From an uncultured Oscillospiraceae bacterium (lineage in GTDB: Bacteria > Bacillota > Clostridia > Oscillospirales > Acutalibacteraceae): DNA of 17,915 nt. Positions 1 through 6,067 of this stretch are shown here, piece by piece. The position numbers were made by a program, and so were the translations under genes. How positions within the stretch are numbered: the first letter of the stretch is position 1; each line of letters opens with the position of its first letter. Location of the stretch: assembly GCA_902489595.1 (NCBI GenBank), contig CABUAS010000032.1:1-17915 (forward strand), read 5' to 3'. Below the pieces are notes generated by a model. That model worked only from the letters and a program-made list of their open reading frames with translations, made no database searches and was not told the DNA's origin.

Positions 1-46
1 CCGACTTTGCTTTATGGCAAAGTCACCTCCCCTGACAAGGGGAGGC
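1..46 (-). repeat. Family B two-hairpin repeat, partial (B1)
   Basis: Two adjacent hairpins are visible. Bases 3-10 pair with 17-24 (GACTTTGC / GCAAAGTC). Bases 26-33 pair with 38-45 (CCTCCCCT / AGGGGAGG) around a GACA loop. Read on the minus strand, the order (C-rich palindrome, then a stem of unrelated sequence) matches the elements at 1336-1380, 1735-1780 and 1788-1833. The GGGGATTC end expected on this strand would lie before base 1, so the copy is cut by the window edge. Confidence 0.7.
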
Positions 47-75
47 AAATCAGAAAAATTTTAAATGGTGAAAAT

Positions 76-258
76 ATGACTGAACTTAAATTACACGACA
101 TTGTTATAATGAAAAAACCGCACCCGTGCGGCTGCAAGGAATTTGAAATTTTAAGACTGGGCGTAGACTACCGCCTCAAATGCTGCGGCTGCGGGCGAGA
201 GGTTATGGTGCCCCGAATCAAGGCAGAAAAAAATATCAGAGGTGTGAAAAATGTTTGA
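76..258 (+). CDS. DUF951 family small protein
   Basis: A 60-residue protein of unknown function, recognised as DUF951 by its length and the pattern HDIVxMKKPHPCG...LRxGxDxRLKCxxCGxxVMxPR. It carries a CGC pair near residues 20-22 and a CCGCG pair near 40-44, giving a compact, possibly metal-binding, beta-rich fold (inference). A longer reading from base 7 would translate part of the upstream repeat, so I chose the ATG at 76, where the family's usual N-terminus begins (MTELKLHDIV). The Shine-Dalgarno site before it is weak (GGTG at 67-70). Its last 8 bases overlap the start of prfA, so the two are probably translationally coupled and co-transcribed. No catalytic residues are known for the family. 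Confidence 0.85.
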   Translation: MTELKLHDIVIMKKPHPCGCKEFEILRLGVDYRLKCCGCGREVMVPRIKAEKNIRGVKNV

Positions 259-1324
259 CAAATTATGCGAAGTTGAAAATAAATTTGAAGATATAAACAC
301 AAAATTGTGCGACCCCGAAATCGTTTCAGACCAGGAACAGTACACAAAACTGATGAAGGAAATGAAGCATTTAACGCCTGTTGTTGAAAAATTCCGTGAA
401 TACAAAAAGGCAAAGGAAACGCTTGACGAAAGCCGTGCAATGCTTGACGAGGGCGGAATGGATGCCGATTTTGCCGAAATGGTAAAAGAGGAATTTGAAA
501 CCGCCAAGGCCGACACCGAAAGGCTCAATGAAGAACTGAAAATTCTGCTTCTGCCCCGTGACCCTAATGATGACCGAAACGTTATCATCGAAATCCGAGG
601 CGGCGCAGGCGGCGAGGAATCGGCGCTTTTTGCAGGCGTTCTTTACCGAATGTACAGTATGTATGCCGAAGCAAAGGGCTTTAAGACGGAAATTATGAAC
701 GCCAGCGAAACGGGACTCGGCGGCTTTAAGGAAATCAGCTTTTCGGTAGAGGGCGACGGCGCATATTCACGCTTTAAGTTTGAATCGGGCGTGCACAGGG
801 TTCAGCGTGTGCCCGAAACGGAAAGTCAGGGCAGAATTCACACATCAACAACTACCGTTGCCGTTTTGCCCGAGGCTGACGACGTTGACTTTGAACTGAA
901 TGAAAAGGATTTGCAGATAGACACGTTCCGCTCCTCGGGTGCAGGCGGTCAGCACATCAACAAAACCTCATCCGCAATCAGGATTACACATATCCCGACA
1001 GGCACAGTTGTTGAATGTCAGGACGAACGCTCACAGCATAAAAACAAGGAAAAGGCACTCAAGGTGCTCCGCTCAAGGCTTTATGACGCCGAAAAAGCCA
1101 AGCACGACGCCGAAATTGCAGGCGAGCGAAAGGCGCAGGTAGGCACGGGCGACCGCTCCGAGCGTATCAGAACCTACAACTATCCGCAGGGCAGAGTTTC
1201 CGACCACAGAATCGGGCTTACACTTTATAAGTTAGAGCAAATCCTCAACGGCGACCTCGATGAACTCATCGACGCACTCATCACCGCCGACACCGCCGAA
1301 AAATTAAAGGCAAGCGAAGCGTAA
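251..1324 (+). CDS. prfA: Peptide chain release factor 1 (RF1)
   Basis: A 357-residue class I release factor that reads UAA and UAG in the ribosomal A site and triggers peptidyl-tRNA hydrolysis. The length is normal for RF1. The N-terminal coiled region is followed by the codon-recognition segment HRVQRVPETESQGRIHTS, with the PET tripeptide at residues 188-190. This identifies RF1 rather than RF2, which has SPF. The catalytic GGQ motif is at 232-234, within RSSGAGGQHINKTSSA. Its Shine-Dalgarno site (AGAGGTG, 238-244) lies inside the preceding DUF951 gene, which overlaps it by 8 bp. In Bacillus subtilis prfA is followed by prmC and, further on, the Sua5 gene ywlC. Here prmC is absent from that position and a repeat-bounded DUF559 gene occupies the gap before the Sua5-like gene. 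Confidence 0.98.
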   Translation: MFDKLCEVENKFEDINTKLCDPEIVSDQEQYTKLMKEMKHLTPVVEKFREYKKAKETLDESRAMLDEGGMDADFAEMVKEEFETAKADTERLNEELKILLLPRDPNDDRNVIIEIRGGAGGEESALFAGVLYRMYSMYAEAKGFKTEIMNASETGLGGFKEISFSVEGDGAYSRFKFESGVHRVQRVPETESQGRIHTSTTTVAVLPEADDVDFELNEKDLQIDTFRSSGAGGQHINKTSSAIRITHIPTGTVVECQDERSQHKNKEKALKVLRSRLYDAEKAKHDAEIAGERKAQVGTGDRSERIRTYNYPQGRVSDHRIGLTLYKLEQILNGDLDELIDALITADTAEKLKASEA

Positions 1325-1335
1325 CATAATTTTAT

Positions 1336-1380
1336 CCCCCCTTGTTAAAGGGGGAACGGCACGAATGTGCCAAGGGGGAT
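1336..1380 (+). repeat. Family B two-hairpin repeat (B2)
   Basis: CCCCCTT (1337-1343) pairs with AAGGGGG (1348-1354). GGCAC (1358-1362) pairs with GTGCC (1367-1371) around GAAT. The element ends in AAGGGGGATT. It begins 12 bases after the prfA stop and could act as a transcription-terminating or RNA-stabilising structure. Its AAGGGGG end (1372-1378) lies 6 bases before the ATG of the next gene and is the only credible ribosome binding site there. B3 at 1735 is a second copy in the same orientation. Confidence 0.85.
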
Positions 1381-1384
1381 TCCA

Positions 1385-1735
1385 ATGCACAAACACAATC
1401 CTGCTTTAACAGAAAATGCAAAGGCTCTCAGAAAAAATATGACAAAAGAAGAACGTCATTTATGGTATGATTTTTTAAGAACACATAAACTGAGGTTTCT
1501 TCGCCAAAAAATCATAGATAATTACATTGTTGATTTTTACTGTGCAAAAGCAAAACTTGTTATCGAACTTGACGGCTCACAGCACTTTGAGCCAAATGCA
1601 ATTCTACGTGATAAAATCAGAACAGAGCAAATTGAAAAATACAACTTAACTGTTTTAAGAATTCCAAACAATGAAATAAATGAAAATTTTGACGGGGTTT
1701 GCGAATTCATTGATAATTACATATTTAGTAAATAG
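1385..1735 (+). CDS. DUF559 domain protein (endonuclease-like fold)
   Basis: A 116-residue protein with the DUF559 pattern: N-terminal NPALTENAKALRKNMTKEERHLWYDFLR, then RFLRQKIIDNYIVDFYCAKAKLVIELDGSQHF, then RTEQIEKYNLTVLRIPNNEI. DUF559 resembles the Vsr/very-short-patch and other PD-(D/E)xK-type nucleases. The candidate catalytic pair is the Asp of IVDFYC and the Glu/Asp of IELDGSQH (family knowledge and inference). A GTG at 1367 would add six residues encoded by the repeat. I prefer the ATG at 1385 because AAGGGGG lies 6 bases upstream. The gene is visibly more AT-rich than prfA and the genes downstream, and it is bounded by family B repeats in the same orientation, with its stop codon touching B3. 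This suggests acquisition as a unit. No toxin, methylase or transposase partner is present. Its biological role is unknown. Confidence 0.85.
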   Translation: MHKHNPALTENAKALRKNMTKEERHLWYDFLRTHKLRFLRQKIIDNYIVDFYCAKAKLVIELDGSQHFEPNAILRDKIRTEQIEKYNLTVLRIPNNEINENFDGVCEFIDNYIFSK

Positions 1736-1780
1736 CCCCCTTGTTAAAGGGGGCTGGCTGCGAAGCAGACTGGGGGATTC
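1735..1780 (+). repeat. Family B two-hairpin repeat (B3)
   Basis: A C-rich palindrome (GCCCCC...GGGGGC with the same TTGTTAAA centre as B2) is followed by the small stem CTGC-GAA-GCAG (1758-1768) and ends in TGGGGGATTC. The first base is also the last base of the DUF559 stop codon. It has the same orientation as B2, so the two form direct repeats around the DUF559 gene. Confidence 0.85.
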
Positions 1781-1787
1781 TATTTAT

Positions 1788-1833
1788 GAATCCCTCCACC
1801 GCAAGCGGTCCCCCTCCCTTTGACAAGGGAGGC
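1788..1833 (-). repeat. Family B two-hairpin repeat (B4), inverted relative to B3
   Basis: Read on the minus strand it has the same plan: a CCTCCC...GGGAGG palindrome with a TTGTCAAA centre, the stem ACCGC/GCGGT, and a GGGATTC end. It lies tail-to-tail with B3, 7 bases apart. The plus-strand AAAGG just after it (1836-1840) lies 9 bases before the next start codon. Confidence 0.8.
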
Positions 1834-1849
1834 TCAAAGGTAAAAACTT

Positions 1850-3418
1850 ATGAACACAAAAATTTTAACCGCAAATGAAAATGACATAATCACCGCAGGT
1901 GAAATCATACGAAACGGCGGGCTGGTGGCGTTTCCGACCGAAACGGTATACGGCCTCGGTGCGAATGCGCTTGACGATGACGCCGTACGAAGCATCTACA
2001 AGGCAAAAGGCAGACCGAGCGACAATCCGCTGATTGTTCACATTGCCGAAAAAGACGACATAATTCCGCTCGTCAAAGAGGTTACACCCGAGGCACAGGC
2101 AGTTATTGACGCCTTTTTCCCTGCACCGCTGACGATAATTCTGCCGAAAAGCGAAAAAATCGGCAGCGTTGTATCAGGAGGACTTGACACTGTTGCCGTG
2201 CGTATGCCCCAAAACGAAACGGCTCGTGCGCTGATTAAAGCGGCAGGCGTGCCCGTTGCCGCACCGAGTGCAAACACCTCGGGACTTCCCAGTCCGACAA
2301 AAGCAAAATACGTAATCGACGATATGATAGGCAAAATTAATGCTATAATCGACGGCGGCGACTGCGAATTCGGCGTTGAATCCACCGTTTTAACGCTTGC
2401 AGGCGACACACCCGTTATTCTGCGCCCCGGCGCCGTTACAAAGGAAATGCTTGAAAAAGTGCTCGGCACGGTTGAAATTGCAAAAGCCGTTACCGAGGGA
2501 ATGAATCAGAACGAAACCGCCCTCTCGCCGGGTATGAAATACAAGCACTACGCCCCGAAGGCACGAGTAATAATGGTGAATGCCTGCCGTGAAAAATACG
2601 AAAAATTTGTAAATATGCAGAAAAATGCATTTGCCCTGTGCTTTGAGGAAGACAGCGTAACCATTCCGAAAATCACGTTCGGCAGAGAAAATGATGATTT
2701 GAGCCAGGCACGTGAACTTTTTGACGCATTAAGGCGTGCAGATGAACTCGGCGCAAAAAAAGTTTACGCCCGAATTCCGCACAAAGACGGCGTAGGTCTT
2801 GCAGTTTACAACAGGCTTATCCGTGCGTGCGCTTTTAATATTCTTGACCTTGAAAAGCCGTTTTTAATCGGGCTTACGGGGCAGACGGGAGCAGGCAAGG
2901 GCTATATCGGCAAAACACTTTGTGACCTCGGCTTTAACGTACTCGACACCGACTTATACGCCAAAAAAATCACAGAAAAAAATTCGCCCGTTTTTCCGAT
3001 TTTACAGGAAAAATTCGGGAATGATATTATCATAAACGGCGAGCTTAACCGAAAACTGCTCGCAGAAAGAGCATTTGAAAGCCCTGAAAAAACCGCCGTG
3101 CTGAACGGCATTATGCACCCCGCTATACTGGATATGTGCAGGGCGGACAGTGTTTTTCCGTGCGTGCTTGATGCGCCGCTTTTGTTTGAATGCGGCGGCG
3201 ACAAGCTCTGCACCGTGGTGCTTGCCGTAACTGCGCCGACAGAAATCCGACTTAAACGAATTATGGAGCGTGACGGCATTACGAAAGACGAGGCAGAGCT
3301 TCGTATGAACGCCCAGAAATACGAAGATTTTTACAGAAAAAACGCTGATTTTACCGTTATAAACGACGGCAGAGATATAACAAATCAAATTTTAAACTTT
3401 ATGGAGGAAAAACTATGA
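1850..3418 (+). CDS. Fusion of Sua5/TsaC threonylcarbamoyl-AMP synthase and CoaE dephospho-CoA kinase
   Basis: A 522-residue bifunctional protein in one uninterrupted frame. Residues about 1-330 are a complete Sua5-type enzyme: a YrdC domain (GGLVAFPTETVYGLG, KGRPSDNPL, APSANTSGLPSPT, ESTV, ILRPGAVT) and the Sua5 C-terminal domain after the linker SPGMKYKHYAPKA (226-238). This enzyme makes threonylcarbamoyl-AMP for tRNA t6A37. Residues 338-522 are a full-length CoaE, the last step of coenzyme A synthesis: P-loop GLTGQTGAGK (341-350), DTD near 366-368, APLLFE near 441-446, and the C-terminal R-rich lid with RMNAQKYEDFYRKNADF. The residue after the P-loop lysine is Gly351, where CoaE normally has Ser or Thr. 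Start: AAAGG lies 9 bases upstream. It overlaps the next gene by 4 bp (ATGA). I see no frameshift, so the fusion appears genuine. Confidence 0.93.
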   Translation: MNTKILTANENDIITAGEIIRNGGLVAFPTETVYGLGANALDDDAVRSIYKAKGRPSDNPLIVHIAEKDDIIPLVKEVTPEAQAVIDAFFPAPLTIILPKSEKIGSVVSGGLDTVAVRMPQNETARALIKAAGVPVAAPSANTSGLPSPTKAKYVIDDMIGKINAIIDGGDCEFGVESTVLTLAGDTPVILRPGAVTKEMLEKVLGTVEIAKAVTEGMNQNETALSPGMKYKHYAPKARVIMVNACREKYEKFVNMQKNAFALCFEEDSVTIPKITFGRENDDLSQARELFDALRRADELGAKKVYARIPHKDGVGLAVYNRLIRACAFNILDLEKPFLIGLTGQTGAGKGYIGKTLCDLGFNVLDTDLYAKKITEKNSPVFPILQEKFGNDIIINGELNRKLLAERAFESPEKTAVLNGIMHPAILDMCRADSVFPCVLDAPLLFECGGDKLCTVVLAVTAPTEIRLKRIMERDGITKDEAELRMNAQKYEDFYRKNADFTVINDGRDITNQILNFMEEKL

Positions 3419-4812
3419 GCACAGCAAAAGAACTGCAGGATTTGCTTTTCAACAAAAAGCCGAACGCTGCAGCAGCACTCAGCGAAGAGGAAATCAAAAT
3501 TGCAGACGATTTCTGCGAAGGTTACAAAGATTTTCTTTACAGCTGCAAAACAGAGCGTGAAGTTGCAAAATGGGCAGAGGAAACTGCAAAAAAAGCAGGC
3601 TTCAAGCCGTTTGACCCGTTCGGCGAACCGCTTAAGGCAGGCGAAAAGGTTTATGTTGCAAACCGCGGCAAGGCAATTATGCTTTGCGTTAAGGGCACAA
3701 GAAGTATCAAAGACGGCGTTCGCATTTCAGCCGCTCACATCGACTCACCGAGAGTTGATTTAAAGCAGTGCCCCGTTTATGAAGACAACGACATTGCTTA
3801 TTTCAAAACGCATTATTACGGCGGCATCAAAAAATACCAGTGGGTGGCAATTCCGCTTTCACTGCACGGCAGAATCTGCAAAAACGACGGCAGCTTTGTT
3901 GATGTTCGCATCGGCGAGGATGCAGGCGACCCGAAATTCTGCATTACCGACATTCTGCCCCACCTTGCAGACGAACAGTATTCCAGAAAGCCAAATCAGC
4001 TTGTAAAGGGCGAAGAGCTCAACATTCTTATCGGCTCAAGACCTTTCAGAGATGACGAGGCAAGCGAAAAAACAAAGCTCAACATTCTTAAGCTGCTTTA
4101 TGACAAGTACGGCATTGTTGAGCGTGACTTTCTTTCTGCCGAGCTTGAACTTGTGCCTGCTTTCACGGTTGATGATATCGGCTTTGACAGAAGTATGATA
4201 GGCGGCTACGGTCATGATGACAGAGTCTGCGCTTACCCTGCATTTGAGGCAATTTTAAGCCTTGACTCTGCACCTGAATACACTGCAATCACCGTGCTGA
4301 CCGATAAAGAGGAAATCGGCTCTGACGGCAACACGGGTCTTAATTCAAGCTATATGAAATATTTTATCGAAGACCTTGCAAGGCTTGAGGGCTGCGAGGG
4401 CAGAGACGTTATGCGCAACAGCAAATGCCTTTCGGCCGATGTTAACGCCTGCTTTGACCCGACATGGGCTTCTGCTTTTGAAAAGAACAACTGCAGCGTG
4501 CTCAACGGCGGCGTATGCGTAACAAAATACACAGGCGCAAGGGGCAAGAGCGGCACAAGCGACGCAAGCGCAGAATATGTTAGTTTTGTAAAAAGCCTGC
4601 TCGACAATAACGGCGTTATCTGGCAGAGCGGCGAACTCGGCAAGGTAGACGGCGGCGGCGGCGGAACCGTTGCAATGTACGTTGCAAACCTTGACATTGA
4701 CACGATTGACGTGGGCGTGCCCGTGCTTTCAATGCACGCACCGTATGAAGTAGTCAGCAAGCTTGATGTTTATATGGCATACAAAGCATTCAAGGTATTT
4801 TTTGAAAAATAA
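3415..4812 (+). CDS. M18 family zinc aminopeptidase
   Basis: A 465-residue cytoplasmic metallo-aminopeptidase of peptidase family M18, at the usual length for the clostridial branch. Family motifs are in order: SAAHIDSPRVDLKQ with zinc ligand His108, HYYGGIKKYQWV (133-143), GYGHDDRVCAYPA with Asp268 as the likely bridging ligand, LTDKEEIGSDG with Glu299/Glu300 (catalytic base and ligand), SADVNA with Asp342, and MHAPYEVVSK with His441. The enzyme removes N-terminal residues, often acidic or neutral, from peptides (family knowledge). A strong GGAGG site (3403-3407) lies 7 bases before the ATG. The ATGA overlap with the Sua5-CoaE gene indicates one operon. A family C repeat with a 15-bp hairpin follows directly and is the probable terminator. 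Confidence 0.96.
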   Translation: MSTAKELQDLLFNKKPNAAAALSEEEIKIADDFCEGYKDFLYSCKTEREVAKWAEETAKKAGFKPFDPFGEPLKAGEKVYVANRGKAIMLCVKGTRSIKDGVRISAAHIDSPRVDLKQCPVYEDNDIAYFKTHYYGGIKKYQWVAIPLSLHGRICKNDGSFVDVRIGEDAGDPKFCITDILPHLADEQYSRKPNQLVKGEELNILIGSRPFRDDEASEKTKLNILKLLYDKYGIVERDFLSAELELVPAFTVDDIGFDRSMIGGYGHDDRVCAYPAFEAILSLDSAPEYTAITVLTDKEEIGSDGNTGLNSSYMKYFIEDLARLEGCEGRDVMRNSKCLSADVNACFDPTWASAFEKNNCSVLNGGVCVTKYTGARGKSGTSDASAEYVSFVKSLLDNNGVIWQSGELGKVDGGGGGTVAMYVANLDIDTIDVGVPVLSMHAPYEVVSKLDVYMAYKAFKVFFEK

Positions 4813-4874
4813 CAGACTTTGATAAATGGTCAGAACCACGCCAAAATTAAATCCGTTATGGTAATTACATTACT

Positions 4875-4901
4875 GTAGGGGTCGGCATCCTTGACGACCC
4901 G
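4875..4901 (+). repeat. Family A hairpin inside family C copy 1
   Basis: Starts GTAGGGGTCGGC and ends GACGACCCG, with loop ATCCTT. It is the intact counterpart of the interrupted hairpin at 17322-17409 in copy 2. Confidence 0.8.
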
Positions 4902-4920
4902 CTTTGCAGTAACATATATG

Positions 4921-4972
4921 AAACGCCTCAGAAACATCGAGTTTCTGAGGCGTTTAGCGTTTTTTGCCTTTT
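4921..4972 (+). terminator. Probable intrinsic terminator after the M18 gene
   Basis: A perfect 15-bp stem (4921-4935 with 4941-4955), loop ATCGA, followed by AGCG and a run of six T. The fba copy at 17430 has an equally good stem of different sequence around the same loop. The position, just after a plus-strand operon, fits termination. Confidence 0.7.
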
Positions 4973-5060
4973 ACTCAGGGGCGGTACCAACGTACAGCAC
5001 CCTTCCTAAAATGCAAAATTCTGTTCCATTTCTTAAAGTCTGCCAGCACTATTATATTAA

Positions 5061-5087
5061 CGGGCAGGCACAGAGACCTGCCCCTAC
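5061..5087 (-). repeat. Family A hairpin
   Basis: Minus-strand copy: starts GTAGGGGCAGG and ends GCCTGCCCG, with a GGGCAGG/CCTGCCC stem. It lies between family C copy 1 and the convergent DUF4430 gene. Confidence 0.8.
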
Positions 5088-5101
5088 AAAACTGCGTTTT
5101 T

Positions 5102-5779
5102 TTATTCATTTTCATTTGTAACATAACGCCATTCGATAACATCGCCGTTTTGGAGCGTATAACTGCTTGCAGGCTTTTTAATCAATTCACCGTTTACACG
5201 GTAAGTCCAGCCGCTTGAGCCGCCGCAGTCCTTTTCATTCAGACCGCCGATGCCCTGAATATATGTTTTCCGCTGATGTTTCAGGCTGATGCCGTTTTCA
5301 TCGCAGAGCGCTTTAAGCGCATCAAAAGCAGTTGCGCCCTGCTCGGCGGTATACGCCTCATTTGAAAGCAGATAAGGCGCAATATCAAAGCCGTAATTTA
5401 CCGCATTTTCGCAGTTGATTGAAACCGTAACGGTGATTTTTTGCGGTGCCGTATCCTCTTCCTGAATTATCTCGCCGCTGTTTGAACTGACTGTTTTATC
5501 ATCTTCGGGAGTGATACTGCCGCTTTTTTCTGTCTGCTTTTCCTCTTTCGCGGCGGTTGTTTTTTCACTTTCAGCCGTGGTCTGCTCTGCCTTTGCAGCA
5601 GTTTCGGCAGTGATTTTATTCACCGCCGTTGTTTCTTCAATATTAACTTTTTCATTTTCAGATGATACGGTTATATTCACCGTCGCCTGCTTTGCCTGCG
5701 GCTGACTGTTAAATGCATATGTAAAATTAACAAAAATAAGCGCAGTCATTAAAACTGCAAAAACAATTCTCTTTTTCAT
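5102..5779 (-). CDS. Membrane-anchored DUF4430 (transcobalamin C-terminal-like) protein
   Basis: A 225-residue extracytoplasmic protein. Residues 1-23 (MKKRIVFAVLMTALIFVNFTYAF) are a signal peptide or uncleaved anchor. Residues about 35-110 are a Thr/Glu/Ala/Lys-rich low-complexity spacer. Residues about 114-225 form a DUF4430 domain with IQGIGGLNEKDCGGSSGWTY (177-192), a VNG turn, SSYTL, and GDVIEWRY (212-219). DUF4430 corresponds to the beta domain of intrinsic factor and transcobalamin (family knowledge), which caps cobalamin in those carriers. I rejected the longer TTG start because the signal peptide begins at the ATG used here. Only a short AGG precedes it, 2-3 bases away. The gene diverges from the riboswitch-controlled toroid gene at 6068 and probably works with it. 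Direct B12 binding is inferred, and other DUF4430 proteins bind unknown ligands. Confidence 0.85.
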   Translation of the reverse strand: MKKRIVFAVLMTALIFVNFTYAFNSQPQAKQATVNITVSSENEKVNIEETTAVNKITAETAAKAEQTTAESEKTTAAKEEKQTEKSGSITPEDDKTVSSNSGEIIQEEDTAPQKITVTVSINCENAVNYGFDIAPYLLSNEAYTAEQGATAFDALKALCDENGISLKHQRKTYIQGIGGLNEKDCGGSSGWTYRVNGELIKKPASSYTLQNGDVIEWRYVTNENE

Positions 5780-5808
5780 ACCTATTATATTAGCAAAATA
5801 TATTGCCG

Positions 5809-5837
5809 TTGACAACAGTTAATTTAAGTTATATAAT
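5809..5837 (+). promoter_or_regulatory. Sigma-A promoter of the cobalamin riboswitch transcript
   Basis: TTGACA (5809-5814) and TATAAT (5832-5837), both consensus, are separated by exactly 17 bases. Transcription would begin a few bases later, at or just before riboswitch stem P1 at 5841. Confidence 0.85.
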
Positions 5838-5840
5838 TTT

Positions 5841-6038
5841 TTATACCAAGCAGGGCAATGCTGATGCCCTCCCGGGGAATGCGGTGAAAATCCGCAACAG
5901 CCTACAAAGGCAATAAACAGTAATCCGATTATTGCCTCCCTACTGTAAGTAACTACGAAATTCCACGGCCACTCGGTTTTCGGGGAAGGCGGAAAATTAG
6001 GACAGGTTATGAAGTCAGGATATCCGGTTTTGGTATAA
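5841..6038 (+). ncRNA. Cobalamin (B12) riboswitch
   Basis: Conserved cobalamin-aptamer blocks appear in order: GGGAATGCGGTGAAAATCC, GCAACAGCC, ACTGTAAGT, a GCCACT-type block, GGAAGGCGG and AGTCAGGATA. Closing stem P1 is perfect over 9 bp (TTATACCAA 5841-5849 with TTGGTATAA 6030-6038). No U-tract terminator follows before the ATG at 6068. The ribosome binding site GGTGAGG (6054-6060) can pair with the upstream CTCA (6045-6048), so control is more likely translational (inference). Binding of adenosyl- or methylcobalamin should repress the downstream gene. Confidence 0.95.
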
Positions 6039-6067
6039 AAAATTCTCAGGTTAGGTGAGGTATAATT

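Larger units (their letters stand above)
4822..5043 (+). repeat. Family C interspersed element, copy 1
   Basis: An element of about 220 bp with a second copy at 17268-17552. Shared blocks run in the same order: ATAAATGGTCAGAA at the left, TATGGTAAT, a family A hairpin, GACGACCCG then TTTGCA, a strong hairpin, GCGTTTTTTGCCTTTT, GTACAGCACCC, and TGCAAAATTCTGTTCCATTT near the right end. Open frames across it are not conserved between the copies (a base insertion near the right end), so I read it as non-coding. It fills most of the 289-bp gap after the aminopeptidase. Confidence 0.85.

Noticed and set aside
7..75. Extended N-terminus of the DUF951 protein from base 7
   Set aside because: It would translate the family B hairpin. 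The family's normal start is the ATG at 76.
151..588. Minus-strand open frame of 145 codons across prfA
   Set aside because: It is the antisense shadow of prfA: Ser/Phe-rich, with no ribosome binding site, and it overlaps a certain gene.
4891..5218. Plus-strand frames (76 and 84 codons) over the family C repeat
   Set aside because: They translate the repeat and its hairpin. The frame is not kept in copy 2 because of a base insertion, and no ribosome binding site is present.
5779..5815. Longer N-terminus (MSTAIYFANIIG) for the DUF4430 protein
   Set aside because: It would start at a TTG lacking a ribosome binding site, place residues before the signal peptide, and run through promoter-like sequence.
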